From Streptomyces termitum (GTDB taxonomy: Bacteria > Actinomycetota > Actinomycetes > Streptomycetales > Streptomycetaceae): 64,000 nt of DNA. The stretch spans positions 62,001 to 126,000 of the forward strand of contig NZ_BMUL01000009.1 in NCBI RefSeq assembly GCF_014650175.1, written 5' to 3'. Below are positions 48,771 to 57,189 of this stretch, in pieces; positions within the stretch are counted from its first letter, which is position 1, and each line of letters opens with the position of its first letter. The translations under genes and the position numbers were made by a program. The notes under the pieces are model-generated. The model did not search any database. It was not told where the DNA came from and was given only the letters and a program-made list of their open reading frames with translations.

Positions 48771-50823
48771 GCCTCTCCTCGATGTCTCGGTGTGCTTCCG
48801 GCCGACCGGCGAACGCCTCGGCCAGGTGATGGGCGAGCGGTGCCCCGGTCAGCTCCTCCAGGGGGACGGGCCGTCCCTCCCCGTCGGCGACCGGCAGACA
48901 CCAGTTGGGGTGCGGACCCGCCGTGCCCGGCAGGTTCTGCGGGCGCAGGTCCCCCGTCAGGTCCGGCAGCCAGACCCCGATCATGCGGGCCGGGGTCCGG
49001 CCCAGGTACGCGTAGAGGGCGGCGGTCTCGCCCGCCGGGTCCGGCAGCAGCCCGAGCCGGGTCAGCTCGGCCAGCCAGCCGTCCCGCTCGCGCGCCGCCT
49101 CCGCCCGCTCCTGCGCCACCGGCCGGGTCAGCAGCCCCAGCCGGTCGCGGAGTTCGACGTGCTCCCCGCCGAGCCAGGCGGCCGTGCTCGGCAGGTCGTG
49201 GGTGGTGAGGGTGGCCAGGCAGTGCTCCCGCCACTTCTCCGGCGGCAGCGGGCCGAGCCGGCCCTCGGAACCGCCCTCGTACTCGAAGCGCTGCACGGCC
49301 GTCCCCAGCACGCCCCGCCCGGCCAGCGCCTCGCGGACGCCCGCCTCGACCGTGCCCAGGTCCTCGCCGATCACCAGCGCCCCGGCGGCGGCGGCCTCCG
49401 CCGCGAGGACGGCCAGCATCGCCGCCCCGTCGTAGCGCACGTAGGTCCCCTCCGACGGCGGGCGGCCCTCGGGCACCCACCAGAGCCGGAACAGGCCCAT
49501 CACGTGGTCGACGCGGAGCGCCCCCGCGTGCCGCAGCCCGGCTCGCAGCAGCGCCGCGAACGGCCGGTACCCCTCGGCGGCCAGCGCGTCCGGCCGCCAC
49601 GGCGGCTGGTTCCAGTCCTGCCCCGCCGGATTGAAGTCGTCCGGCGGCGCGCCCACCGACATGCCCTCGGCGAGGCAGTGCCGCAGCGCCCAGGCGTCCG
49701 CCCCCTCCGGGGCCACCCCGACCGCCAGGTCGTGCACCAGGCCGATCCGCATGCCCGCCTCCTCGGCGGCCCGCTGGGCGCCGGCCAGCTGCTCGTCGGT
49801 GATCCAGGCGAGCCAGCGGTGGAAGCCGACCCGGTCGGCCAGCGTCCGCCGGGCGCGGGCGACCTCCGCCGAGCGCGGATCGCGCAGCCCGGCCGGCCAG
49901 GACCGCCACGCCGGACCGTGCACCTCGGCCAGCGCGCACCAGGTGGCGAAGTCGGTGAGGTCCGCGCCCTCCCGGGCGGTGTGGGCGGCGAACGCGGCCT
50001 CCCGCTCCGGGGTGCGCGGCACCTCGTACACCTCGCGCAGCGCCCGCAGCTTCAGCGCCCGCACCTCCTCCCGCCGGATCAGCGCCCGCCCCTCCAGGAC
50101 GGCGGCGTTGAGCGCCTCGGCGCGGCCGGCCAGCCGCCGGACCAGGGCCAGCGGCCCGTCCGCGAGACCCGCGTGCTCCGGTACGTCCCCGACCCGCACG
50201 TGCATCGGATCGGGGAAGCGGCGGCTGCTCGGCCGGTACGGCGAGGGGTCGGGCAGCCGCCCCGGCTCCATCGCGTGCAGCGGTCCCAGCTGCACGAAGT
50301 CGGCGCCCAGCCGCCCCGCCCAGGAGGCCAGCCCGGCCAGGTCGCCCAGGTCGCCCATGCCCCAGGAGCGGCGGGACAGCAGGAAGTACAGCTGGACCAG
50401 GAGCCCCCAGGAGTACGGGGCGGGCGCGGGCGGCTCCGGCGCGACCAGCAGCACCGCCGTCTCCCGCCGCCCGCCGGCCTCCACCGCCAGCGCGTGCGTG
50501 CCGGCCGGCAGCGGCCCGTCCGCCAGGCCCCGCCGCCGCCCGTCGGCGCACAGCACCTCCGCGCGGGCGCCCCGGGGCAGCCGGGGCAGCGGCCCGCGCG
50601 GACCGTCCACCACCACGCACGGCGGCACCAGCCGCCCGGCGAGCGAGGCCCGGCGGGCGGCCAGCGCGGCCCCGGCGGCGGCCGGCGTGGAGCCGTCCAC
50701 CCCGCAGGCGGCGAGGACCGCGACCAGCGTGTCGCGGGGGACCGCCACCTCCCGGCCCCGGTCGGTCCGGTAGGAGGCCGCCACCCCGTACGCCTCCGCG
50801 AGCGCGAGCAGCGGATCACTCAC
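48763..50823 (-). CDS. malQ: 4-alpha-glucanotransferase (GH77), AcbQ-like
   Basis: 686 residues from GTG 50823, overlapping the preceding stop by eight bases (GTGAGTGA). The GH77 catalytic set is present: nucleophile Asp in LRVDHVMGLFRL, acid/base Glu in VIGEDLGTVE and the stabilising Asp in TTHDLPSTAAW. GMGDLGDL and the N-terminal carbohydrate region are typical of MalQ. It transfers maltosyl units between alpha-1,4-glucans. In acarbose clusters an amylomaltase (AcbQ) supplies or extends malto-oligosaccharide acceptors. Placement inside this operon points to that use, since the housekeeping malQ is normally elsewhere. Confidence 0.9.
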   Translation of the reverse strand: MSDPLLALAEAYGVAASYRTDRGREVAVPRDTLVAVLAACGVDGSTPAAAGAALAARRASLAGRLVPPCVVVDGPRGPLPRLPRGARAEVLCADGRRRGLADGPLPAGTHALAVEAGGRRETAVLLVAPEPPAPAPYSWGLLVQLYFLLSRRSWGMGDLGDLAGLASWAGRLGADFVQLGPLHAMEPGRLPDPSPYRPSSRRFPDPMHVRVGDVPEHAGLADGPLALVRRLAGRAEALNAAVLEGRALIRREEVRALKLRALREVYEVPRTPEREAAFAAHTAREGADLTDFATWCALAEVHGPAWRSWPAGLRDPRSAEVARARRTLADRVGFHRWLAWITDEQLAGAQRAAEEAGMRIGLVHDLAVGVAPEGADAWALRHCLAEGMSVGAPPDDFNPAGQDWNQPPWRPDALAAEGYRPFAALLRAGLRHAGALRVDHVMGLFRLWWVPEGRPPSEGTYVRYDGAAMLAVLAAEAAAAGALVIGEDLGTVEAGVREALAGRGVLGTAVQRFEYEGGSEGRLGPLPPEKWREHCLATLTTHDLPSTAAWLGGEHVELRDRLGLLTRPVAQERAEAARERDGWLAELTRLGLLPDPAGETAALYAYLGRTPARMIGVWLPDLTGDLRPQNLPGTAGPHPNWCLPVADGEGRPVPLEELTGAPLAHHLAEAFAGRPEAHRDIEERHA

Positions 50824-53800
50824 CGGAGCCCCCCGTCCGGCGCGGCGGCGCGAACGGCACCACCGGCGTGCCGAAGAGGCGCTCCAGCACCTCCGCCACC
50901 CCGTCCTCCTCGTGACCGGGCGCGATCTCGTCCGCGACCGCCCGCAGCGCCGGGTGCGCGCCCGCCACCGCCACCCCGTGCCCGGCCAGTTCCAGCATCG
51001 GGAGGTCGTTGGGCATGTCGCCGAAGGCCACCGTCTGCGCCCCGGTGCGGCCCAGCCGCTCCAGCGCCCGCGCCACCCCGGTGCCCTTCGTGATCCCCCG
51101 GGGCAGCACCTCCACCATCCCCGCCACCGAGTGCACCACCGTCACCTCGGCGCCGCAGAGCCGCTGGGCCGCCTCGGCGAGCGCGTCGTCCCCGACCGTC
51201 CGGTGGTGCAGCACCAGCTTGTCGATCGGCGCGTCCCACAGCAGCGCCCGGTCGGCGGTCACGTCCCAGCCGTGCCGCACCCGCTCGCCGAACCCGGGCG
51301 TCACCTTGAACCGGCTCTCCGGCGGCGAGGTCACCACCCCCAGCTCCAGCGGCCCGAGCAGCTCCTCGACCCGCGCCACCACCGACCGGGCCAGTCCCCG
51401 GTCCAGCCGCTCGGCCGACAGCAGTCGGTCCGCGCCCGCGTCGTACAGCTGCGCCCCCTGCCCGCACACCGCGAGCCCGGTGTAGCCCAGCGAGTCCAGC
51501 AGCCGCCGGCACGCCGCCGCCGGACGGCCCGTCACCACCAGGTGCGCGGCGCCCGACGCCGCCACCAGCTCCAGCGCCCGCCGGGTCCGCGCCGAGACCG
51601 TCAGGTCCGCGCGCAGCAGGGTGCCGTCGAGATCCGTCGCCACCACCCGGTACGGCGGCGCCTTTGGCACCGGCACGTGGTCCCAGGCGGTCCGGCCGTC
51701 CTCCAGGGTCAGCCGCAGCACCAGGCCGCCGCGCACCCCCGCCACCGGCACCGCGCCCCGGAAGACGCCGTCGGCGTCCCGGCGCAGCCCGGACAGCCGG
51801 GTGCGGCCCGCGACGGGCACCGGCTCGTCGGAGCGGGCCGCCTCGGCGGCCGACTCCAGCGGCGCCTCCCCGGCCTCCGCCGGGTCCGGCGCGACGCCGT
51901 CCACGACGACGTCCACCGCGACCAGGCCCGGATGGCGGTACTCCACCGCCCGCACGGCCCCCGGACCGGCCGGGGCGACCCGGCAGCGGTGCCGCACCGG
52001 CGCCATCAGGTCCGCCCGCCCCGCAGCCCCGGCCAGGACGGCGCAGCGCTCGAAGTCGGCCCGCCGGTACGCCCCCGCGAACAGCGCCTCGTACGCCGCC
52101 CCGTCCAGCTCCGCGCACGACCCGTAGGCGTCGGCGTCGCCCAGCTCCAGGGCCCGCCGCAGCACGGCTTCCCGGTGCGCCTCCCGCTCCGCCGGGTCCA
52201 GCAGTCCGAACCAGCCGTACCGCACGGCGTCCTCGGCGGGCAGCCGGCGCGGCGTCCCGTCGAGCAGCCCCCGGAAGGCGTCCAGGCGGCGCCGGGCGCT
52301 CTCCTCCCAGGTGAAGCCGCGCGCCGTGCGGACCGCGTTCCGGGACAGCCGCCGGTACGCCCCGGGCTCCTCCCGGAACATCCGGGCCGCCTCCCGCAGC
52401 CGGTCCGCCAGCAGCCCGGCCAGCTCCCGGTCGTCGTCCCGGAAGGAGCCGCGCACCGCGAAACCGGTCGCGTCCGGGTGGTCGTGCGCCAGCGCGTGCC
52501 CGAAGTGGGCGGTGGTCCGCTGGGCCGTCCCGATGGGCACCGCGCCGCAGGCCATCGCCTCGCCCTGGGCGATCAGGAAGCCGTCCAGCTCGAACTTGGA
52601 CGGGTAGACGCAGAAGTCCGCGCACGCCGCCTCGGCGAACAGCTCGTCCTCGCCGACCAGCGACCACTCCAGCCGCACCCGGTCCGGGTGGGCGTCCGCG
52701 ATCCGCTGGAAGGAGGCGTTGGCCGGGGCGTCCGGGACCGTGCCGGCCGCGCCGGTCGCGCAGCGCAGCACGAAACTCGCGTCGATCCCCTCCGCCAGCA
52801 CCTCCTCGACCGCCCGCATCAGCTCCAACTGGCCCTTGTGGTGCACCGCGTACCGGGCCGCGTGGTAGAAGACCGGGCGCGCCGGGTCCAGGCCCATGCC
52901 GCGCAGCACCGCGTCCCGGTCGACCGCCGCCGGGTCCCGCGCCAGCCAGCCGTCGGACACCCCGCAGCCGCCGTCGACGAGCCGGTCCGCCCGCTCCCGC
53001 AGCAGCCGGGCGACCGGCAGACCGGACACGTACCGCTCCATCGGCGTGCCCTCGAAGGTGCTGTGGTGCTCGCGCTGCCCGGCCGACACGAAGTCCACCA
53101 GGTCGGCGTGGGCGAGGAGTTGGGGGAAGAGCGAGACGTGGTCGGGGCCGGACTCGGTGTGCAGCCGGGTCGCGGCCAGCGCCCGGACCATCGCCGCCGT
53201 CGGGGAGTCCTCCGGCGGCGCCGGCTCCTCCCACGCGTCCAGCGCGTACGGCTCCCCGCTCCCGGCGCCGATCCGCCGCGGATCGACCCCGAACAGCCGC
53301 AGCACCGCCTCGGTCTGCGGCCGGTACACCTGCTGCGTGACGGGCGCGTTGGCCGCGACCGTGCTGACGCACCGCCAGCGCGGGTCGTCCCGCAGCACCA
53401 GCGGCACCAGGTGGTGGTACGAGGGCTCGAAGCCGTGCACGATCGCCGGCTCGGCCTCCCCGCCGTGCCCGGCGCCGAGCCGGTCGCGCAGGAAGCGCAG
53501 CCCGGCGACCTGGAAGACCAGCGGCTTGAAGAAGGACAGCTCCCGGCCCTCGGAGTCCGGCGGCGGATAGAGGCGGTCCGGCAGCAGGTCCAGGTGGGCG
53601 TCGGACAGGAAGTAGACGTCCACCCCCTCCAGGCGCAGCAGGTGGGCGCCGGTGGTCAGCTCCAGCGACAGTTCGGCCGGCCGGTCCGGCCAGGTCTTCG
53701 GGTCGAGGACCAGCGGCACCGCGTGCGTGACCCGGTAGCCGGTGTCCTCGATCCGGTGGGCGGCCCGCAGCCGGTCCAGGTGCCCGTGGGCGGGCGTCAC

Positions 53801-53926
53801 GACCGACACCCGGTGCCCGAGCGCCGCGTACTCCCGCGACAGGTTCCACACCAGCGGCGACAGGCCGCCGCGCATCAGCCGGGGGTCGAAGCCCCCGCAC
53901 TCGTAGGCGAAGTTGACGATGTGCAC
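50816..53926 (-). CDS. GT5-like (pseudo)glycosyltransferase fused to a HAD phosphatase
   Basis: This 1036-residue two-domain protein starts at GTG 53926. Its ribosome site, GAGGGGG, overlaps the stop of the upstream gene. Residues 1-755 resemble glycogen synthase-type glycosyltransferases: HIVNFAYECGG, LSPLVWNLSREYAALGHRV and E-A-M-A-C-G-A-V-P near 560. They are paralogous to the protein at 55068. From about residue 761 a Cof-type HAD domain follows, with D-L-D-G-T (catalytic Asp), T-G-R-P, Lys in RGITKGTGV and GDMPNDLPML. In the acarbose pathway AcbS is a pseudoglycosyltransferase and AcbJ a separate phosphatase, and here both may be joined. Substrates are inferred. Confidence 0.85.
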   Translation of the reverse strand: MHIVNFAYECGGFDPRLMRGGLSPLVWNLSREYAALGHRVSVVTPAHGHLDRLRAAHRIEDTGYRVTHAVPLVLDPKTWPDRPAELSLELTTGAHLLRLEGVDVYFLSDAHLDLLPDRLYPPPDSEGRELSFFKPLVFQVAGLRFLRDRLGAGHGGEAEPAIVHGFEPSYHHLVPLVLRDDPRWRCVSTVAANAPVTQQVYRPQTEAVLRLFGVDPRRIGAGSGEPYALDAWEEPAPPEDSPTAAMVRALAATRLHTESGPDHVSLFPQLLAHADLVDFVSAGQREHHSTFEGTPMERYVSGLPVARLLRERADRLVDGGCGVSDGWLARDPAAVDRDAVLRGMGLDPARPVFYHAARYAVHHKGQLELMRAVEEVLAEGIDASFVLRCATGAAGTVPDAPANASFQRIADAHPDRVRLEWSLVGEDELFAEAACADFCVYPSKFELDGFLIAQGEAMACGAVPIGTAQRTTAHFGHALAHDHPDATGFAVRGSFRDDDRELAGLLADRLREAARMFREEPGAYRRLSRNAVRTARGFTWEESARRRLDAFRGLLDGTPRRLPAEDAVRYGWFGLLDPAEREAHREAVLRRALELGDADAYGSCAELDGAAYEALFAGAYRRADFERCAVLAGAAGRADLMAPVRHRCRVAPAGPGAVRAVEYRHPGLVAVDVVVDGVAPDPAEAGEAPLESAAEAARSDEPVPVAGRTRLSGLRRDADGVFRGAVPVAGVRGGLVLRLTLEDGRTAWDHVPVPKAPPYRVVATDLDGTLLRADLTVSARTRRALELVAASGAAHLVVTGRPAAACRRLLDSLGYTGLAVCGQGAQLYDAGADRLLSAERLDRGLARSVVARVEELLGPLELGVVTSPPESRFKVTPGFGERVRHGWDVTADRALLWDAPIDKLVLHHRTVGDDALAEAAQRLCGAEVTVVHSVAGMVEVLPRGITKGTGVARALERLGRTGAQTVAFGDMPNDLPMLELAGHGVAVAGAHPALRAVADEIAPGHEEDGVAEVLERLFGTPVVPFAPPRRTGGSGE

Positions 53927-53935
53927 GAGGCCCCC

Positions 53936-55075
53936 TCAGCGCGCCGCGGACGGCAGCGGTTCGATGTGCTGGACGAAGCCGTCCTCCAGGACGACGGCGG
54001 AGTCGACGTCGGCGCCGTCGGGCACCACCGCGCCGGGCAGCACCACGCTGCGCCGCACCCGGGCCCCCGCCCCGATCCGCGCGCCGGGGAAGACGACGCT
54101 CTCCTCGACCAGGCCGCCGTTGGCCAGGCCCAGCGGCACCACCGAGCGGTGGACCCCCGGCGCCCGGTCGACCAGGCCGCGCGAGACGCCGGGCGCCAGG
54201 ATCCGGGGCAGCGCGGTCACCGGCAGCGTCGCGTCCGGCCGGGTCATCGCCAGGTGGGCGCGGTGGTAGCGCTCCACCGTGCCGATGTCCTCCCAGTGGC
54301 CCTCCACCCGGTGCCCGATGATCCGCTCCCCGGCCGCGAGCATGGCGGGGATGACGTCCCGGCTGATGTCGTGCCGCCACCCGGTCCCGTCCAGCGCCTC
54401 CAGATGGCGGTGCAGGACGGCCGCGTCGAAGACGCAGAAGGCGGCGAACACCAGGTCGGAGGTGGGGTGTTCGGGCTTCTCCGTGAACTCGGTGAGCCGC
54501 CCCTCCCGGTCGAAGCCGACCATCCCGAAGAGGTGCACGTACCGGGGGTCGATCCGCTGGTACGCGACGGTCAGCGCGGCCCGCTCCTCGATGTGCCGCC
54601 GGATCAGCGGCCGGTAGTCGAAGCGGTAGACGTGGTCGGCGTGCAGCACCGCCACGTGCCGGGTGCGCGGCCCGAAGACGTGGTCGGCCTTGCGGATCAG
54701 CGCGTCGGCGGTGCCCCGCTCCAGCGGCCGGTCCCGCTCGGGGAGTTCCTCCGGGACCCGCCGCCCGGCCGCCCGGTAGGCGGCGTCGTACGGGCCGAAG
54801 TGGACGCGGAAGCCGGACGGGCCGCCGTTCCAGACGGTGTGCAGGTCGTCCATGAGGAGCCGCTCCTCGTACTGCGAGAGCAGCAGCACCTCGCCCAGGT
54901 CCGAGTCGCGGGCGTTGGCCAGGCTGAAGTCGATCAGACGGCACGAACCGCCGTACGGCACGAGGGGCTTGAGGCGTCCGGCGCCGAGCCGGCCCATCCG
55001 CTCGCCCCGCCCGCCGGCCAGCAGCACGGTCCGCACGCCGGCCTCGGCGCCGTACCCGGGGGTGGGGTCAGCCAT
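53936..55075 (-). CDS. GlgC-like nucleotidyltransferase (AcbR-like)
   Basis: 379 residues from ATG 55075, overlapping the upstream gene by eight bases. The nucleotide-binding region is RTVLLAGGRGERMGRLGAGRLKPLVPYGG. Later motifs are VLHADHVYRFDY (D-x-D type) and EKPEHPTSDLVF, with a C-terminal left-handed beta-helix (GVDSAVVLE-type hexapeptides). The N terminus resembles ADP-glucose pyrophosphorylase. In the acarbose route AcbR makes NDP-activated valienol. An ordinary glucose-1-phosphate nucleotidyltransferase cannot be excluded from sequence alone. Confidence 0.83.
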   Translation of the reverse strand: MADPTPGYGAEAGVRTVLLAGGRGERMGRLGAGRLKPLVPYGGSCRLIDFSLANARDSDLGEVLLLSQYEERLLMDDLHTVWNGGPSGFRVHFGPYDAAYRAAGRRVPEELPERDRPLERGTADALIRKADHVFGPRTRHVAVLHADHVYRFDYRPLIRRHIEERAALTVAYQRIDPRYVHLFGMVGFDREGRLTEFTEKPEHPTSDLVFAAFCVFDAAVLHRHLEALDGTGWRHDISRDVIPAMLAAGERIIGHRVEGHWEDIGTVERYHRAHLAMTRPDATLPVTALPRILAPGVSRGLVDRAPGVHRSVVPLGLANGGLVEESVVFPGARIGAGARVRRSVVLPGAVVPDGADVDSAVVLEDGFVQHIEPLPSAAR

Positions 55076-57188
55076 GCCGCACCCCGTCCCACGCGGTCCG
55101 CCCGTCCGACAGGGTCAGCAGCAGCCGCGCGCCGGAGCCCTCCGGCGCGGCGCCGGTGAACGCGCCGGGGCCGGTGCGGGTCCATTCGGTCACCCGGGCC
55201 TCGCCCCGGCCGCCCTCCTCCCGGGGCCCCGGCTCGACCAGTTCGACCCGCTCGGCGTGGCCGAGGCGGTAGACCAGCCCCGCCCCGCCGGGTGCCAGGC
55301 GGCCCCGCAGCGCGGCGGTCCGCTCCGCCGGGACCGCGCCGGGCCGGCGCGCGGCGACCTCCGCGCAGACCGCGAAGTCGGCCCGCTCCCAGGCCGCGTC
55401 GAAGAGCCGCAGCGCCAGCGGGTCGGTGAGCGGCCCGAGCCGGTCGACGGCGTCCAGGTCGCCGACGGCGACGGCCGCCGCGAGGACCTCCTCCGGCCGC
55501 TCCTTCCACACCGCGTCCGGCAGCAGCCCGAACCAGCCGTGCCGCAGGGCCGCGGCCACCGGCGGCTCCGGCCCGGTCCCGCGCCACAGCTCCCGGAAGA
55601 CCTCCAGGTGCAGTTCGGCGCAGCGGTCCCAGGTGAAGGAGCGGGCCACCTCCCGGGCCCGCGCGGACAGTTCCCGGTACTCCCCGGGCTCCTCCCGGTA
55701 GAGCCGGACGGCCTGCCGCAGCCGGTCGGCGAGCGCGTCGGCGAGCAGCGCGTCGTCCTCGGCGAAGGAGCGGTTGACGGCGAAGCCGGTCCGCCGCTCG
55801 CCCTCCTCGGCGTGCCGGAAGTGCGCCGTGCCCCACTGGGCGGTGGCGATCGGCACCGCCCCGCAGGCCATCGCCTCGCCCTGCGCGATGAGGAAGGTGT
55901 CCATCTCGAACTTGGACGGGAAGACGCAGAAGTCGGCGGCGGAGGCGAGGGCGAACACCCTTTCCTCGCCGACCCGTTCCCACTCCAGGTGGACGCGGCC
56001 CGGGTGCCGGGCGACGACCTCGTGAACGTAGGGGTCGTCGATGCCGGTGCCGGAGATGCAGCGCAGCACGAAGTTGGCCGCCAGCCCCTCGGACAGGACC
56101 CGGTCCACCGCGCGGAAGAGTTCGACCTGCCCCTTGTGGTGCACCGCGTAGCGGGCGTTGTGGAAGAAGGTGGGCAGCGCCGGGTCCAGGCCGAGGCCGG
56201 AGAGGACCTCGGCCCGGTCCACCGCGTCCGGGTCGCCCGCCAGCCAGGAGTCGGAGAGGGCGCAGCCGCCGACGAACTGCTTGTGCGCGTTGCGCCGCAC
56301 GGTGTCCGCGACCGGCAGCGCGGCGAACAGCTCCTCGAAGGGGGTGCCCCCGAAGCCGTTGGCGAAGTCCCGCTGGCCCGTGCAGAGGAAGTCGATCCGG
56401 TCGGCGTGGTCGGCGACCAGGCCGTAGACCGTGAGGTGGTCCTCCGGGTACTCGTAGTGCAGGTGGGTCCGGGTCTGGTACTGGCGCTGCGCCTCGCGCA
56501 CCCCGGCCGGCGGCGCCGGGGCCTCCGGGGCCGGCCGCGGCGCGCCCAGCAGGGCGAGGAGCCGGCGGACCTCGGGGCCGTACACCTTCTTGGTGATCGG
56601 CATGTTGCTCTGCACGGTCGTCACCACGCTCTTGAGCGGGTCGGCGGCGAGCGCGGGCGGCAGCAGGTAGTGGTAGTACGGCTCGTGGGCGTGGACGACC
56701 GCCTTCTCGCCGCCGAACCAGCCGCGCAGGAAGCGGACGCTGTCCACCTGGAAGACCAGCGGCTTGAAGAAGGTCAGGTCGGTGCCCTTCGCCGCGTACG
56801 GCGGGTAGAAGGTGTCGGGCAGCCGGTCCAGGTAGGCGTTGGAGAGGAAGTAGAGGTCGACCCCCTCCAGCCGGATCCGGTGCGCGGTGGTGCGCAGCTC
56901 CACCGGCACCTCGGCGGGGAAGTCCCGCCACACCTCGGGGTCGAGGACCAGCGGCAGGGTGTAGGCGTCCTCGTAGGGCAGGTCCTCGACGGCGTGCCGG
57001 CGGCGCAGGTCGTCGAGGCGGCCGTGCGCCGGGGTCACGATGGAGACCCGGTGCCCCTTGCGGGCGAAGGCGCGCGAGAGGTTCCAGAGGTACACCGAGG
57101 TGCCGCCCTGGAGGAAGGTGTGGTCGAAGCCGCAGCATTCGAAGTACGTCTCGATGATGTGCAGCGGTCCGTCGGTCGCGTCGCTCAC
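55068..57188 (-). CDS. GT5-like glycosyltransferase, paralog of the 50816 protein (AcbI/AcbS-like)
   Basis: 706 residues from GTG 57188, one base after the stop of the kinase gene. It is colinear with the N-terminal domain of the fusion protein at 50816. Both share HRVS(I/V)VTPAHG, FFKPLVFQV, RYAVHHKGQ, ADFCVFPSKFEMDTFLIAQGE-type and E-A-M-A-C-G-A-V-P motifs. It lacks the HAD domain. Acarbose clusters contain two such homologs. There AcbI joins the dTDP-4-amino sugar to maltose and AcbS forms the C-N pseudoglycosidic bond. Which one this is cannot be told without structure-guided comparison. Confidence 0.85.
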   Translation of the reverse strand: MSDATDGPLHIIETYFECCGFDHTFLQGGTSVYLWNLSRAFARKGHRVSIVTPAHGRLDDLRRRHAVEDLPYEDAYTLPLVLDPEVWRDFPAEVPVELRTTAHRIRLEGVDLYFLSNAYLDRLPDTFYPPYAAKGTDLTFFKPLVFQVDSVRFLRGWFGGEKAVVHAHEPYYHYLLPPALAADPLKSVVTTVQSNMPITKKVYGPEVRRLLALLGAPRPAPEAPAPPAGVREAQRQYQTRTHLHYEYPEDHLTVYGLVADHADRIDFLCTGQRDFANGFGGTPFEELFAALPVADTVRRNAHKQFVGGCALSDSWLAGDPDAVDRAEVLSGLGLDPALPTFFHNARYAVHHKGQVELFRAVDRVLSEGLAANFVLRCISGTGIDDPYVHEVVARHPGRVHLEWERVGEERVFALASAADFCVFPSKFEMDTFLIAQGEAMACGAVPIATAQWGTAHFRHAEEGERRTGFAVNRSFAEDDALLADALADRLRQAVRLYREEPGEYRELSARAREVARSFTWDRCAELHLEVFRELWRGTGPEPPVAAALRHGWFGLLPDAVWKERPEEVLAAAVAVGDLDAVDRLGPLTDPLALRLFDAAWERADFAVCAEVAARRPGAVPAERTAALRGRLAPGGAGLVYRLGHAERVELVEPGPREEGGRGEARVTEWTRTGPGAFTGAAPEGSGARLLLTLSDGRTAWDGVRHG

Positions 57189-57189
57189 G

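Noticed and set aside
50912..55159. 1415-codon open frame on the plus strand
   Set aside because: It lies antisense to two well-supported GT and nucleotidyltransferase genes. Its Arg/Pro/Gly/Val-rich translation has no domain and reflects GC-rich codon mirror effects.
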